A stretch of DNA of 64,000 nucleotides from the NCBI RefSeq assembly GCF_022919575.1, contig NZ_CP095071.1, forward strand, positions 4,226,001-4,290,000. The letters are read 5' to 3'. The notes beneath the pieces were generated by a model, which had not been told where the DNA came from, ran no database searches, and saw only the letters and a program-made list of their open reading frames with translations. Source of the DNA: Gracilibacillus salinarum (GTDB lineage Bacteria; Bacillota; Bacilli; Bacillales; Amphibacillaceae). The position numbers and the translations under genes were made by a program. Of the stretch, positions 34,060 through 43,690 are shown piece after piece; the stretch's first letter is position 1; each line of letters opens with the position of its first letter.

Positions 34060-35595
34060 ATGCAAATTAAACATCAATGGCTGGGATTGCTGGCAATCTT
34101 GCTACTGTCGGTATTTACAGCTTGTTCGAATGATAAACAGGCAGGAGAAACAGATGATCCGACAGAGGGAGAGAACTCTGGAGAAGAATCGGCAACTGTT
34201 ACAGTATTCAAAAGTCATATGGGAAAAGGAACAATCCCGGACAGTGATGATCCGCATGTGCAATATGTCAAAGAAAAAACAGGTGTGGAATACGAGTTAA
34301 TCACAACACCACCAGGTTCTGAACCAGCTGAATATATTAATCTGATGATTGCGTCTGAAGATTTTCCTGATATATTACGGCCGATTGGAGGTGTTGAACA
34401 GACCATTATCAATCAAGGTGGTGCTTTAGCCTTAGATGAATTATTACCGAAATATGCACCGCATGTCTGGGAAAGGATTCCTGAGGAAGCATGGGATATA
34501 GTTCGCACTGCTTCTCCTGATGGAAAAATATATTACGTGCCACAAGTTTATTTAGTTCCTTCGCGTGCGGCACTGTTACGACAAGATTGGCTTGAAAAAG
34601 TAGGAATGGAAATGCCTCAGACATTGGATGAGTATAAAGAAATGCTAATGGCTTTTAGAGATCAGGATCCGAATAGAAATGGCAAACAAGATGAACTTCC
34701 TACCACAGGAAGAGAGTTTGGGAGATGGATGGACCATTTGTTTGCGATGTTCGGTGTTGCGATGTGGGAGGGGTATCCGGAATGGGATATTTACAATGGT
34801 GACATCAATTACGCTGGTACCTCTGAAAATATGAAAGCAGCGATTGCATTTATTCGTGAACTATATGAAGAAGGACTGTTAGATAATGAAACATTCCTTA
34901 ATAAAGGTGACGTCTGGCAAGCGAAAGTTAATAATAATTTAGTAGGCAGCTGGTATCATCTGCCGGCAAATCTACGTGATAAGCTCGCTGCAATGAGAGA
35001 AGAAGCACCGGAAGCTTATGTGAGCGGAATGCCATTACCTGAAGTGGATGGCTTTGATGGATTCATCACCCAGAAGAGCATGGGACTTCCGGAGTGGTTA
35101 ATTCCTAAAGCATCGGAAGATAATGCTGCCAATGCATTAAAGTTGCTTGATTTCTTCTATGACCCTGCGAATGCCGATTTTATCCAATATGGTATAGAAG
35201 GTGCACAACATGAAGTCGTTGACGGTGAAAAAGTATTACTTCCAGCAACCGATGAGACGCCATTGCCATTAGGGATGTTAAATTTTCAAACGGAAGAATC
35301 GATGGATCTCCGTATTGATAATTCATTCCCAGAAGAAGACCAGCAAATGATTAAGGATATTTTTGACGTCGCTACAGCTGATGCTAGAAGAATTGCTGGC
35401 GATGGTCTGCCAAGTACAGTTTATCAAGGCTATCCAGATATCCAGTCACATAAACTGTTCCAGGAATATTTAACGAAGATAGTTATCGGTGAGTGGCCAC
35501 TTGATAAATTCGATGAGTTCGTTGAAAACTGGAAGCAATCAGGAGGAGAAGAAGTTACCAAACGCGTGCAAGAATGGTATGATAAAGTGGAATAA
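34060..35595 (+). CDS. Extracellular sugar-binding lipoprotein (LplA-like), copy 2
   Basis: 511 residues with lipobox Cys22 (FTAC) and the same acidic linker and binding domain as copy 1. The two mature domains are near-identical over long stretches (for example RPIGGVEQT, AGDGLPSTVYQGYPDIQSH) but with scattered substitutions throughout, more numerous at DNA level, so the duplication is not recent. Retention of both suggests two related ligands served by one permease pair. GGGGAGG precedes ATG 34060. Confidence 0.92.
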   Translation: MQIKHQWLGLLAILLLSVFTACSNDKQAGETDDPTEGENSGEESATVTVFKSHMGKGTIPDSDDPHVQYVKEKTGVEYELITTPPGSEPAEYINLMIASEDFPDILRPIGGVEQTIINQGGALALDELLPKYAPHVWERIPEEAWDIVRTASPDGKIYYVPQVYLVPSRAALLRQDWLEKVGMEMPQTLDEYKEMLMAFRDQDPNRNGKQDELPTTGREFGRWMDHLFAMFGVAMWEGYPEWDIYNGDINYAGTSENMKAAIAFIRELYEEGLLDNETFLNKGDVWQAKVNNNLVGSWYHLPANLRDKLAAMREEAPEAYVSGMPLPEVDGFDGFITQKSMGLPEWLIPKASEDNAANALKLLDFFYDPANADFIQYGIEGAQHEVVDGEKVLLPATDETPLPLGMLNFQTEESMDLRIDNSFPEEDQQMIKDIFDVATADARRIAGDGLPSTVYQGYPDIQSHKLFQEYLTKIVIGEWPLDKFDEFVENWKQSGGEEVTKRVQEWYDKVE

Positions 35596-35622
35596 TAATA
35601 GAATATGAAAAAAGTAGTGTCA

Positions 35623-35657
35623 GACTAGCGCCAGCATTCTCCAGGATGGCGTTAGTC
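35623..35657 (+). terminator. Intergenic hairpin after binding protein 2
   Basis: GACTAGCGCCA pairs with TGGCGTTAGTC with one G-U pair. It is the duplicated counterpart of the hairpin at 33958-33995. Confidence 0.55.
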
Positions 35658-35709
35658 ACTCTGCTTTTCTAATATCATTAATGTTAGCTGATGACCAAAC
35701 ATAATATAC

Positions 35710-35761
35710 AAGTGAGACTTCAATCAGTCAGTGGGGGGGACAGACGGTTAGCGTCGTGATA
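35710..35761 (-). repeat. Short copy of repeat R (R8, internal deletion, reverse orientation)
   Basis: Read on the minus strand it runs ATCACGACGCTAACCGTCTG, a C-run, then TTGAAGTCTCACTT, joining the 5' and 3' ends of the R family with the centre missing. It is the only copy in minus orientation. It lies in the leader of the AraC-type regulator gene. Confidence 0.75.
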
Positions 35762-35810
35762 ACAATCATGATTGAAATAAGAAGATCGTAATAGGAAAGC
35801 AGGTGTGCAG

Positions 35811-38090
35811 ATGTCTAAGCTATTACCAATCCGATTCAAGCAAATGCTTCGAAAAAATTTATCCGATACCCAGACAAGACTGCTTTTAATACTTATGATA
35901 CCCGTATTGTTTATTATACTTACTGTTGGCTTTTCTTCTTATTATACGTCTAAAGAAATACTGCAACAGGAAATAAATGAACCACAATCACAAATCCTGC
36001 AAATGAATATGCATTATATTGATGAATATATAGAGGAGTCAGATAAAATTGCAGTAAAACTGGCACTGGATAATAACATATTTCGATTTATTACGAATCC
36101 AACTACCTTTTCCTATCCAAACATTAAAGAAATTTACGATAAATTGACAACGATTACACAAAACGCTTCCTATGTACAGAGCATTTATATTTATAATACA
36201 AATAAAGATAGTTTTGTTGCGATTCCACAAGGATATAGTTCGAGCAGTGCAACATTTAATGATGCGGGATGGACAGACGTGGTAAAAGAGCTGCAAGATC
36301 AGCCAATGGTAGTAAAGTATCGTGATTTGCCAGATGGTGCCCGCTATAAAGGTTCAAATATTACATTGTTTCGAAAAATTAGCATCAAAGGGGAAGTGCA
36401 AGGGGTTGTCGCGATTAATTTAAATGAATCGGAATTATTTGCAAAGCTTAAATCATCGACGGATCCCAATTCGAACAGTATGCAGTATATTTTAGACCCT
36501 AACAACACGATTCTCTATAAGACTAGTAATCGTAATTTTGATGCAGAAACAATTGATTTTATTAATCATGAAGTCAGAGAGGGCAATCTGACGAATATCA
36601 GATATAATGACAAGGTTTTGCTGGCGAATCAAACAGAATCAGAATTTACCGGATGGAAATATGTATCTGTGGTATCACAGGAAAGTATATTAGCGAAATC
36701 GAAAACAATTCGTGACGTGGTTTTTGTTGTTTCCCTTATTGCATTAATAATTGGTGCTATTGCTATTTTCTTTATTCATTCGATTGAATTAAAGCCAATT
36801 CGAAGGTTAAAAAAATTGTTCGAAGTAGAATCGGATCAGCCCTATCAGCGGGACTTGCTGCATCTTGAGCATATTATCGATGATTTAGTAAGCGATCATG
36901 CTCAATTAGAAAGTCTGATTCGAAAAATGAAGCAAGAAGCGAAATCAAAATTTATCTACGACATATACATTGGGAAAGTAATGGCTGCATCCGAACTGAG
37001 AGAAAAATGGCAAACGTATTTTTCTGATTGGAAGAAAGACAATCTTCAAGTGCTAATGGTTTCAATTGACCATTATCCAGACTGGAAGGAAAACGTCACA
37101 AGTAATTATCGATCTGTAGTCAAAGCAGGGATGGTAAATATCTTGACGGAAGTATTAGGTTCTCACTATGAAGTGGAAGCAGTAGACATTGGCAAGGAAA
37201 AGCTGATCATTCTATTGCAGCATAAAGAAGGGAAAATTCATTTAGAAAACCACTTAAAGATAGCGCTTACCAATATTGAGAATATATTAGGATATTCGGT
37301 TTCAGTTGGGATGCATGATGGAAAAGTACCCGTTCAAGAGATCAAGACAGCGTTGAATCTAGCAGAACTGGCATTACAGTATCGTTTGTTTGATGGGTAT
37401 AGCACCATTAATCGTGTATCTGAAACCGAGACAGCAGAAGACAAAGCAGACATTGCCGAAATGGATCGACTGGTCAAAGCAATTTCAATGGAAGAGCCAG
37501 TCCAATCAATTGAAAATGTGACACGCTTCTTCGATATTCTGGCAAAACGCACGATTAGTCCCGATCTTTCTTTTTATTTCATCGAACAAATTCGAAAAGA
37601 AATATTTACCCGCAATAAAGAGATGGCATCGTCTGATTTCGTAACGTTAGAGGATATTCGAACGATGCACGTCGAAGATATAGCAAAAGTATTTAAAGGC
37701 AGAATTTCAGAGAAAATTGAAAACATTCAAAAACTTCACCATTCCAAAAGGTATATCAAGTGCCGCAAGATGATTCAATATATGTCAATGCACCTCAGTG
37801 AACCGATTGGTATTCCGGAAATTGCAGAATCAGTTGGAATAAGTGTCAGTCTTGCCAGTCAATGGTTTAAAGAAGAGATGAATGATACAATTTACGGTTA
37901 TTTTACGAGGTTGAAAATGGAACGAGCGCAGGAATTGCTGACGAGAAGCAATATGAAAATAGCAGATATTGCCTTAGAAGTTGGTTACCAGCATGAGAAT
38001 AGCTTTATCCGCAAGTTCCGTGAATATAAAGAAATGACTCCAGGGAAATACAGAAGATTAAATGCGATGGTAGACGATAACGAGCAATAG
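35811..38090 (+). CDS. Membrane-bound AraC-family regulator (YesS/YtdP type)
   Basis: 759 residues from ATG 35811 (AGGTG upstream; a GTG two codons earlier overlaps that site). Domain order: short cytoplasmic N-terminus, TM helix (about 20-42), a large extracellular sensor region resembling Cache (about 45-300), second TM helix (about 302-324), linker, GGDEF-like remnant region, and a C-terminal AraC double HTH (about 655-752, with IPEIAESVGISVSLASQWFKE and IADIALEVGYQHENSFIRKFREY). B. subtilis YesS has almost the same length and controls the rhamnogalacturonan genes. It sits between the binding proteins and the hydrolases, probably sensing extracellular oligosaccharide and activating this operon. 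Confidence 0.9.
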   Translation: MSKLLPIRFKQMLRKNLSDTQTRLLLILMIPVLFIILTVGFSSYYTSKEILQQEINEPQSQILQMNMHYIDEYIEESDKIAVKLALDNNIFRFITNPTTFSYPNIKEIYDKLTTITQNASYVQSIYIYNTNKDSFVAIPQGYSSSSATFNDAGWTDVVKELQDQPMVVKYRDLPDGARYKGSNITLFRKISIKGEVQGVVAINLNESELFAKLKSSTDPNSNSMQYILDPNNTILYKTSNRNFDAETIDFINHEVREGNLTNIRYNDKVLLANQTESEFTGWKYVSVVSQESILAKSKTIRDVVFVVSLIALIIGAIAIFFIHSIELKPIRRLKKLFEVESDQPYQRDLLHLEHIIDDLVSDHAQLESLIRKMKQEAKSKFIYDIYIGKVMAASELREKWQTYFSDWKKDNLQVLMVSIDHYPDWKENVTSNYRSVVKAGMVNILTEVLGSHYEVEAVDIGKEKLIILLQHKEGKIHLENHLKIALTNIENILGYSVSVGMHDGKVPVQEIKTALNLAELALQYRLFDGYSTINRVSETETAEDKADIAEMDRLVKAISMEEPVQSIENVTRFFDILAKRTISPDLSFYFIEQIRKEIFTRNKEMASSDFVTLEDIRTMHVEDIAKVFKGRISEKIENIQKLHHSKRYIKCRKMIQYMSMHLSEPIGIPEIAESVGISVSLASQWFKEEMNDTIYGYFTRLKMERAQELLTRSNMKIADIALEVGYQHENSFIRKFREYKEMTPGKYRRLNAMVDDNEQ

Positions 38091-38104
38091 AGGAGGATAT
38101 GAAC

Positions 38105-40159
38105 TTGGATAGAAAACGTATTGTACAGAAGCATAATCCGAAAATAAGAGGTGTCGAGTGGTTATCTCCATTGTCCATTGGGAATAGTGAATTAGGTTTT
38201 AGTGTCGATTTTACTGGATTGCAATCATTTCCCGGGCTATATGATACACCATTAGGAACACAATCCAATTGGGGATGGCATTCTACTGGTGGAAAACAGC
38301 GATTTACGGTCGCGGATATGGAGTATCAGGAATTTGATCATTACGGACATAAAGTACCATACCCGATGAAACCGGAGAAACATGCGGAAGCCTACCACTG
38401 GCATCGTCAAAATCCGCATCGTATCCAATTAGGACAACTAGGGTTTGAATTTTTGGATGATCAGGACCAGCCTATTGCTGCTAAGGACATTCATAATATT
38501 AATCAGGAACTGGATTTGTGGTCTGGTATCATTACGAGTTCATATGTTATTCACGATCACCGAGTGGAGGTGAAAACGATTTGTGCTTCACATACAGATA
38601 CGATTGGTGTGCAGATTACTTCAACTTTGCTTTCAGAAGGAAAAGTTAAAGTAAAGCTAGCATTCCCTTCGCCTGATGTAGTGGATAATAATTGGTCAAA
38701 AGCAACGAAGCTGACGTGGGATAACCCTGACCGTCATCAAACAGAAGAGCTGCTTCATTCAAAGGATCGAGTAGTGTTACAACGAGTAATGGATGATGAA
38801 GACTATTTTGTCCATTGGCAGAAGAATGGAGGGGATTGTGAGCGAGTTGAACCACATCTCTTTCAGGTTACACCTCCACGATCGCAAGAGACTTATAGTT
38901 TTGCGGTTACCTTTCATTCGAAAGAAACTGCTGAGATGCTAAGCTTTGATGAGATTGCGGAACAATCGGCTGGCTATTGGGCTGATTTCTGGGAATCGGG
39001 TGCATTTGTTTCCTTTGAAGGCAGCTCGGATCAACGTGCCATGGAATTAGAGCGCAGGGTAATCCTTTCACAATATTTAACTGCCATCCATAGCAGCGGT
39101 TCTATACCCCCACAGGAAACAGGCTTAATGTATAACAGCTGGTTTGGAAAAGCGCATTTAGAAATGCACTGGTGGCATGCCGCTCATTTTCCGCTTTGGG
39201 GCAGAGCAGAACGATTAGACAGAAGTTTATCCTGGTATCAACATATTTTGCCGATTGCTAAAGACATTGCTTCACAGCAAGGTTATTTGGGGGCGAGATG
39301 GCCAAAAATGGTGGGGGTAGATGGAAAGCAAAGTCCTTCGCCAGTAGCACCAGGATTGATTTGGCAGCAGCCTCATCCAATTATGCTGGCAGAATTGCTC
39401 TATCGTGCTGATCGTGATCCGGCGATACTTGAAAAATACAAGGAAATTGTTTTTCAGACTGCAACATTTATGGCTGATTTCGCGGTATGGGATAGCGAGC
39501 AAGCATGCTATGTACTAGGACCACCACTAATTCCCGCGCAGGAATGTCATCGGATGGAGGATTCTATTAATCCACCTTATGAAGTGGAATATTGGAAATA
39601 CGGATTGGAAACCGCGCTGGCCTGGGCGAATCGACTGGGCGTCACGGTAGAGGAGAAATGGCTGGAGGTTGCCAACCATTTGCAAAAGCCAAGAGAACTT
39701 GATGGTATCTACTTAGCCCATCAGGATTGTGAAGATACCTTCACTGAGAAAAATCATGATCATCCATCAATGGTAGCCGCCTACGGTATTCTGCCGGGAA
39801 CGATGATTAACAAAGAATGGATGCGTAATACTTTAATGAAAGTTAAAGAAGAATGGCAATGGGAAACAGCATGGGGATGGGATTTTCCGATGTGTGCGAT
39901 GACCGCAGCAAGATTAGGGGAAAGCGAGCTTGCTGTAGACTTTCTGTTATTAGATGCGATCAAAAATACCCATTTGACAAATGGTCATAATTATCAACGC
40001 AAAGGTCTGACAGCTTACCTGCCGGGAAATGGTGGCTTGCTTATCGCAATAGCTATGATGGTAGCTGGTTGGGATGGCGCCGGGAATAAAGATTATCCAG
40101 GTTTTCCTGATAATGGTCAGTGGAAAGTCGAAGCGGAAGGATTTCTTCCATATATTTAA
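38105..40159 (+). CDS. Putative six-hairpin glycosidase-like protein
   Basis: About 684 residues, no signal peptide, so cytoplasmic. TTG 38105 is preferred because AGGAGG (38091-38096) is 8 nt upstream, while ATG 38099 is only 2 nt away. The N-terminal third is a beta-sandwich-like region; the remainder is Trp/His-rich and helical (EMHWWHAAHFPLWGRAERLDRSL, GYLGARWPKMVG, HLTNGHNYQRKGLTAYLPGNGGLL), which looks like an (alpha/alpha)6 barrel as in GH65, GH95 and related hydrolases. I do not recognise a characterised family. Context between a YesS regulator and a GH95 enzyme suggests it removes a sugar or uronic acid from imported pectin fragments. Confidence 0.65.
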   Translation: MDRKRIVQKHNPKIRGVEWLSPLSIGNSELGFSVDFTGLQSFPGLYDTPLGTQSNWGWHSTGGKQRFTVADMEYQEFDHYGHKVPYPMKPEKHAEAYHWHRQNPHRIQLGQLGFEFLDDQDQPIAAKDIHNINQELDLWSGIITSSYVIHDHRVEVKTICASHTDTIGVQITSTLLSEGKVKVKLAFPSPDVVDNNWSKATKLTWDNPDRHQTEELLHSKDRVVLQRVMDDEDYFVHWQKNGGDCERVEPHLFQVTPPRSQETYSFAVTFHSKETAEMLSFDEIAEQSAGYWADFWESGAFVSFEGSSDQRAMELERRVILSQYLTAIHSSGSIPPQETGLMYNSWFGKAHLEMHWWHAAHFPLWGRAERLDRSLSWYQHILPIAKDIASQQGYLGARWPKMVGVDGKQSPSPVAPGLIWQQPHPIMLAELLYRADRDPAILEKYKEIVFQTATFMADFAVWDSEQACYVLGPPLIPAQECHRMEDSINPPYEVEYWKYGLETALAWANRLGVTVEEKWLEVANHLQKPRELDGIYLAHQDCEDTFTEKNHDHPSMVAAYGILPGTMINKEWMRNTLMKVKEEWQWETAWGWDFPMCAMTAARLGESELAVDFLLLDAIKNTHLTNGHNYQRKGLTAYLPGNGGLLIAIAMMVAGWDGAGNKDYPGFPDNGQWKVEAEGFLPYI

Positions 40160-40179
40160 CGGAGATAGGAGGTACTGCT

Positions 40180-42555
40180 TTGTTTGAAGAAATTGCGGAT
40201 CGACACAAATTGATTCTCGATTATCCAGCTTCATGGTGGCGCAATAAATGGCGAGAAGCACTGCCCGCCGGTAATGGTGAGATTGGAGCGGCAGTATATG
40301 GTGCAATTCATACTGAAACCATTTTATTAAATCATAGCAGGCTTTGGCATTTGGGTGAGAAAGGAAAACTTCCGGATCTAAGCCATACGTTGGAAGAAAC
40401 ACGCGCCATGATGGATAAAGAGGCTTTTGAAGAAGCTAACTGGCATCTGACGAACGAATTGAAGCAAACAGGCTATCATTCAACGTTACAAAGTCCCCTG
40501 CCATTGATCGATCTGACCGTCAAAATGGATAATGAACAGGGGTTTACGCAATACAGACGAGGACTGAATATGACAACTGGTGAAATTGCAGTGACATGGA
40601 AAGAAGAAAGTACGACATATGTAAGAGAGTTATTTGTTTCACATGCAGAGGATGTTGTAGTTTATCGAATAACCGCCGATCGGTCAAACGCTGTAAATGC
40701 AGAAATAGGCTTTTCTTTGCATCCTACTGATTCTGTGCATCTGAAAGATAGATACGACGAAGTTTCCGCTTCTGCTGTGATTGAATCAAAGGAACCGTTT
40801 ATCTATTTTAAAGCAACCAATGATAAAGGAAATACGTATGGAGCAGTTGCTTTTGTCCAAACGAAACAAGGAACGAGCAACAGTCATGGTCAAAGCATAA
40901 CCTGTCAGAATGCGGATGAGGTTGTCGTGCTGATTAAAGTGTTTGCAGATACAGATAACTATTTGGAACAGTGGCATGACCTCGGTGAACAGTTAATCAC
41001 AGGACAGCATCTGTATGACGCATTATTGCAGGAACATTTAGCAGTTTATCAGCCGTTGTTTTTTTCCTCTGATTTTACACTAAGCACGCAAAACACCCAT
41101 GAGTCAAATGAAGCATTGCTATTACAAGCTTATCAACAGGAAGCGCCACAGAAGCTTTATGAAAAACTGTGGGCCTATGGCCGTTATTTATTTATATCTG
41201 GTACGAGTGAAAGTGGTCAGCCATTCTCGATGTATGGTCTCTGGCATGGTGATTATCGCTTAATGTGGAGTCATCGAATGGCGAATGAAAATATTCAGAT
41301 GATGTATTGGCATGTTAATGTTGGTGGGTTAACTGGATATAACCAAGCGCTTGCCGATTACTATCTGCGTTTGATCGATGACTTTCGTGATAATGCGAAA
41401 AAATTGTATGGCTGTCGAGGTATTTATATCCCTGCAGGCACGACACCTGATATTGGGACTCCAAACCAGATTTTACCAGTCATTATGAACTGGACAGCAG
41501 GAGCTGGCTGGTTAGCGCAGCATTTTTACCAATACTATCAGTTCAGTGGTGATGAGGTCTTTTTTAAGGATAAAGCATTACCATTTATGAAAGAAGTAGC
41601 GCTATTTTATCAAGATTTTCTGGTTGTAGAAGATGGTTATTATCGCTATTATCCTTCTGTTTCACCGGAGAATACACCTGCTAATTTTATGCCGGATACG
41701 AGTGAGCCAGTAGCTCACCCTATGCCGACTGCGATGAATGCAACGATGGACTTTGCTGTGCTGAAAGAATTGTTAACAAATTTAGTGACGGCGTGTCAGG
41801 AGATGGATGTCTACCGAGATGAGTTACCGATTTGGAAGGAAATGTTGGAAAGAATACCTCCTTATCTATTTACTGAAACGGGAGCCATTCGTGAATGGAT
41901 GGATGACAGATTTGAAGAAAACGAACAGCATCGTCATCTTTCCCATCTGTATCCTATTTTTCCGGGATATGAACAGGGAACGGACTTATTTCAAGCCGGT
42001 CGCCAAGCAGTACAAAATCGTAAGCTGGGAGCGCAGACAGGCTGGTCGTTTGCTCATATGGCTTGTATATATGCAAGGCTTGAGGAGTCAGAACATGCTT
42101 TGAAAAGCCTGGAGCATTTGATGCGCTCTTGTTTGTTGCCTAATTTATATACGCTTCATAATGATTGGCGTGAAATGGGACTGACAATGGATATAAATAC
42201 TGCACCGGTTCAAATGGATGCGAATCTCGGCGTTGTTAACGCGATACAAGAAATGTTACTATTTGTTTCTCAACATACAATTAAGCTATTACCCGCATTG
42301 CCAGTGACATGGGAATGCGGAAAAGTGACAGATTTTCATTTCTGTACAGGTACATGCAGTTTTCAGTGGAATCAAAGGGAACGTCATTTCTCTGTTTCCA
42401 TCACCGCTACGAGACCAACAGATATCCAGGTGGTTATGCCTGATTTTGCAGATCGTTTTGAGTGGACGGATGGAGCTACCATTACTGCTAGTGGTCAACA
42501 GATGCTCCATGTGAATTTATCACAAGGACAAACGATTCATATTTTTTCGAGATAA
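40180..42555 (+). CDS. Glycoside hydrolase family 95 (alpha-L-fucosidase/alpha-L-galactosidase type)
   Basis: 791 residues, cytoplasmic. TTG 40180 follows AGGAGG by 7-8 nt; the longer frame to 40120 overlaps the previous gene. GH95 landmarks: N-terminal W..ALPAGNGEIGAAVYGAI...ILLNHSRLW, the central barrel with NVGGLTGYNQALADYYL, the HRHLSHLYPIFPG block and the C-terminal QMDANLGVVNAIQEMLLFVS followed by LLPALP. GH95 enzymes invert alpha-1,2-L-fucosyl or L-galactosyl bonds, found in xyloglucan and in rhamnogalacturonan side chains. The stop is 14 bp before the YesL start, in the same operon. Whether fucose or galactose is released cannot be read here. Confidence 0.85.
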   Translation: MFEEIADRHKLILDYPASWWRNKWREALPAGNGEIGAAVYGAIHTETILLNHSRLWHLGEKGKLPDLSHTLEETRAMMDKEAFEEANWHLTNELKQTGYHSTLQSPLPLIDLTVKMDNEQGFTQYRRGLNMTTGEIAVTWKEESTTYVRELFVSHAEDVVVYRITADRSNAVNAEIGFSLHPTDSVHLKDRYDEVSASAVIESKEPFIYFKATNDKGNTYGAVAFVQTKQGTSNSHGQSITCQNADEVVVLIKVFADTDNYLEQWHDLGEQLITGQHLYDALLQEHLAVYQPLFFSSDFTLSTQNTHESNEALLLQAYQQEAPQKLYEKLWAYGRYLFISGTSESGQPFSMYGLWHGDYRLMWSHRMANENIQMMYWHVNVGGLTGYNQALADYYLRLIDDFRDNAKKLYGCRGIYIPAGTTPDIGTPNQILPVIMNWTAGAGWLAQHFYQYYQFSGDEVFFKDKALPFMKEVALFYQDFLVVEDGYYRYYPSVSPENTPANFMPDTSEPVAHPMPTAMNATMDFAVLKELLTNLVTACQEMDVYRDELPIWKEMLERIPPYLFTETGAIREWMDDRFEENEQHRHLSHLYPIFPGYEQGTDLFQAGRQAVQNRKLGAQTGWSFAHMACIYARLEESEHALKSLEHLMRSCLLPNLYTLHNDWREMGLTMDINTAPVQMDANLGVVNAIQEMLLFVSQHTIKLLPALPVTWECGKVTDFHFCTGTCSFQWNQRERHFSVSITATRPTDIQVVMPDFADRFEWTDGATITASGQQMLHVNLSQGQTIHIFSR

Positions 42556-42569
42556 GTGAGGGGATGTTT

Positions 42570-43223
42570 ATGCAACCGGCAGGTTTGATGGGCCGTTTTT
42601 ATGTGATGGCAGAATGGATTGCCCGGTTTGCCTTTTCTAATTTGATCTGGCTGGCACTCAATATTCCGATATTGTTTCTGTTCGTCAATTTATTGTTAGC
42701 AGAAAAAATGGAAGTAATCGTAACGCTTATTGTTTTGCTGTTATTAAGTATGCCTTATCTTTTCATTCCTTCAACGACTGCGTTAAGTACTGTTGTAAAA
42801 GGATTTCTTGCAAAGGAAGAGTTTCATCTTGTGAAGGATTTTATCTGGGCATACAGACAGAATTATAAAAAAAGTATGAGAATAGGCTGGATGTTGGCTG
42901 TGGCTTTAGGTATTTTACTTGTTGATTTCTGGTATGCTGCCGCTTATCAGCATCAGATGCTAAGCAGTATTTTTCTTTTGATCGCCTTTATCGGTTTTAT
43001 TTATACGTTGTATGTTTGTGTACTCGTTCCAACCTTTGATGCGAAGATTTTCACTGCTGCTGCACGCATTATGACAGCTCATCCGATTTTATCGCTTTCG
43101 ATTGGAATCATCAGCTTTGTGTATGTGTACGTCATTTTTCAATGGTTACCGGTTTTGTTATTGTTTTTTTGTACATCTCCTATTATTTTTTTAGTGCTTT
43201 TAGTGGTCATGAAGCATGAGTAG
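42570..43223 (+). CDS. DUF624 / YesL-family membrane protein
   Basis: 217 residues from ATG 42570, which follows GAGGGG; an ATG two codons upstream is too close to it. Five to six hydrophobic segments. YesL-type proteins are regularly encoded beside LplB/YtcP permeases and pectin or glycan hydrolases in Bacillus and Paenibacillus; their role is not known, perhaps in transport or sensing. It closes the operon that begins at 30533. Confidence 0.82.
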   Translation: MQPAGLMGRFYVMAEWIARFAFSNLIWLALNIPILFLFVNLLLAEKMEVIVTLIVLLLLSMPYLFIPSTTALSTVVKGFLAKEEFHLVKDFIWAYRQNYKKSMRIGWMLAVALGILLVDFWYAAAYQHQMLSSIFLLIAFIGFIYTLYVCVLVPTFDAKIFTAAARIMTAHPILSLSIGIISFVYVYVIFQWLPVLLLFFCTSPIIFLVLLVVMKHE

Positions 43224-43286
43224 TACGAAGCTGATTTATAATACGGATTAGAAACAGACTGGAACGTTTTTGTTCTGAGGTGAAAA

Positions 43287-43530
43287 AGTAAAACAGTGCA
43301 GTCACTGCAGTAATTATATTGAATATGAAGCTGAGTTCCTAAATGTGGATTGTCAAAGGGTGCATTGAAGATGGTTATTTTGGTGTATTTTATCTTTTAA
43401 ACTAATATACGGAAATGTGATTCGCGTCCTGTGGGGACGGCTTTAGCCGTGCCCCGCAGGACGCGAAGTGGTATCCCTGCACATGAAACATTTCAAAACA
43501 CCACTAAGCTGCTAGCATTACATAATCGTA
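43287..43530. repeat. Degenerate fold-back element E3 within a repeat F remnant
   Basis: The left end (CAGTGCAGTCACTGCAGTAA to AAGCTGAGTTCC) matches the F sequence left of E2 and then the first bases of the E2 terminal repeat. The core is a single hairpin, CGCGTCCTGTGGGG (43423-43436) facing CCCCGCAGGACGCG (43451-43464), which joins the outer ends of modules A and B with everything between removed. The right terminal repeat is eroded. This plus R6 fill the 466-bp gap after yesL; no gene is seen. Confidence 0.6.
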
Positions 43531-43554
43531 TCATAAGTAATTTTTTTACATTTG

Positions 43555-43690
43555 ATCACGGTGCTAACCGTCTGTAAGACTCCCATTTCACGCTTCGAGT
43601 ATCACAAAAAAGCTAAGTGGGAGCTAACAGCCGCTAACACCCTGATAAGTTTCGCTGATGATCAGTGGGGGTCAAAAACTCCCACTTTAT
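43555..43690 (+). repeat. Dispersed two-hairpin repeat R, copy R6
   Basis: From ATCACGGTGCTAACCGTC to ACTCCCACTTTAT. The distal part of the second hairpin is deleted. Its final T is the first base of the TTA that encodes the stop codon of the minus-strand TetR gene. Confidence 0.85.
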
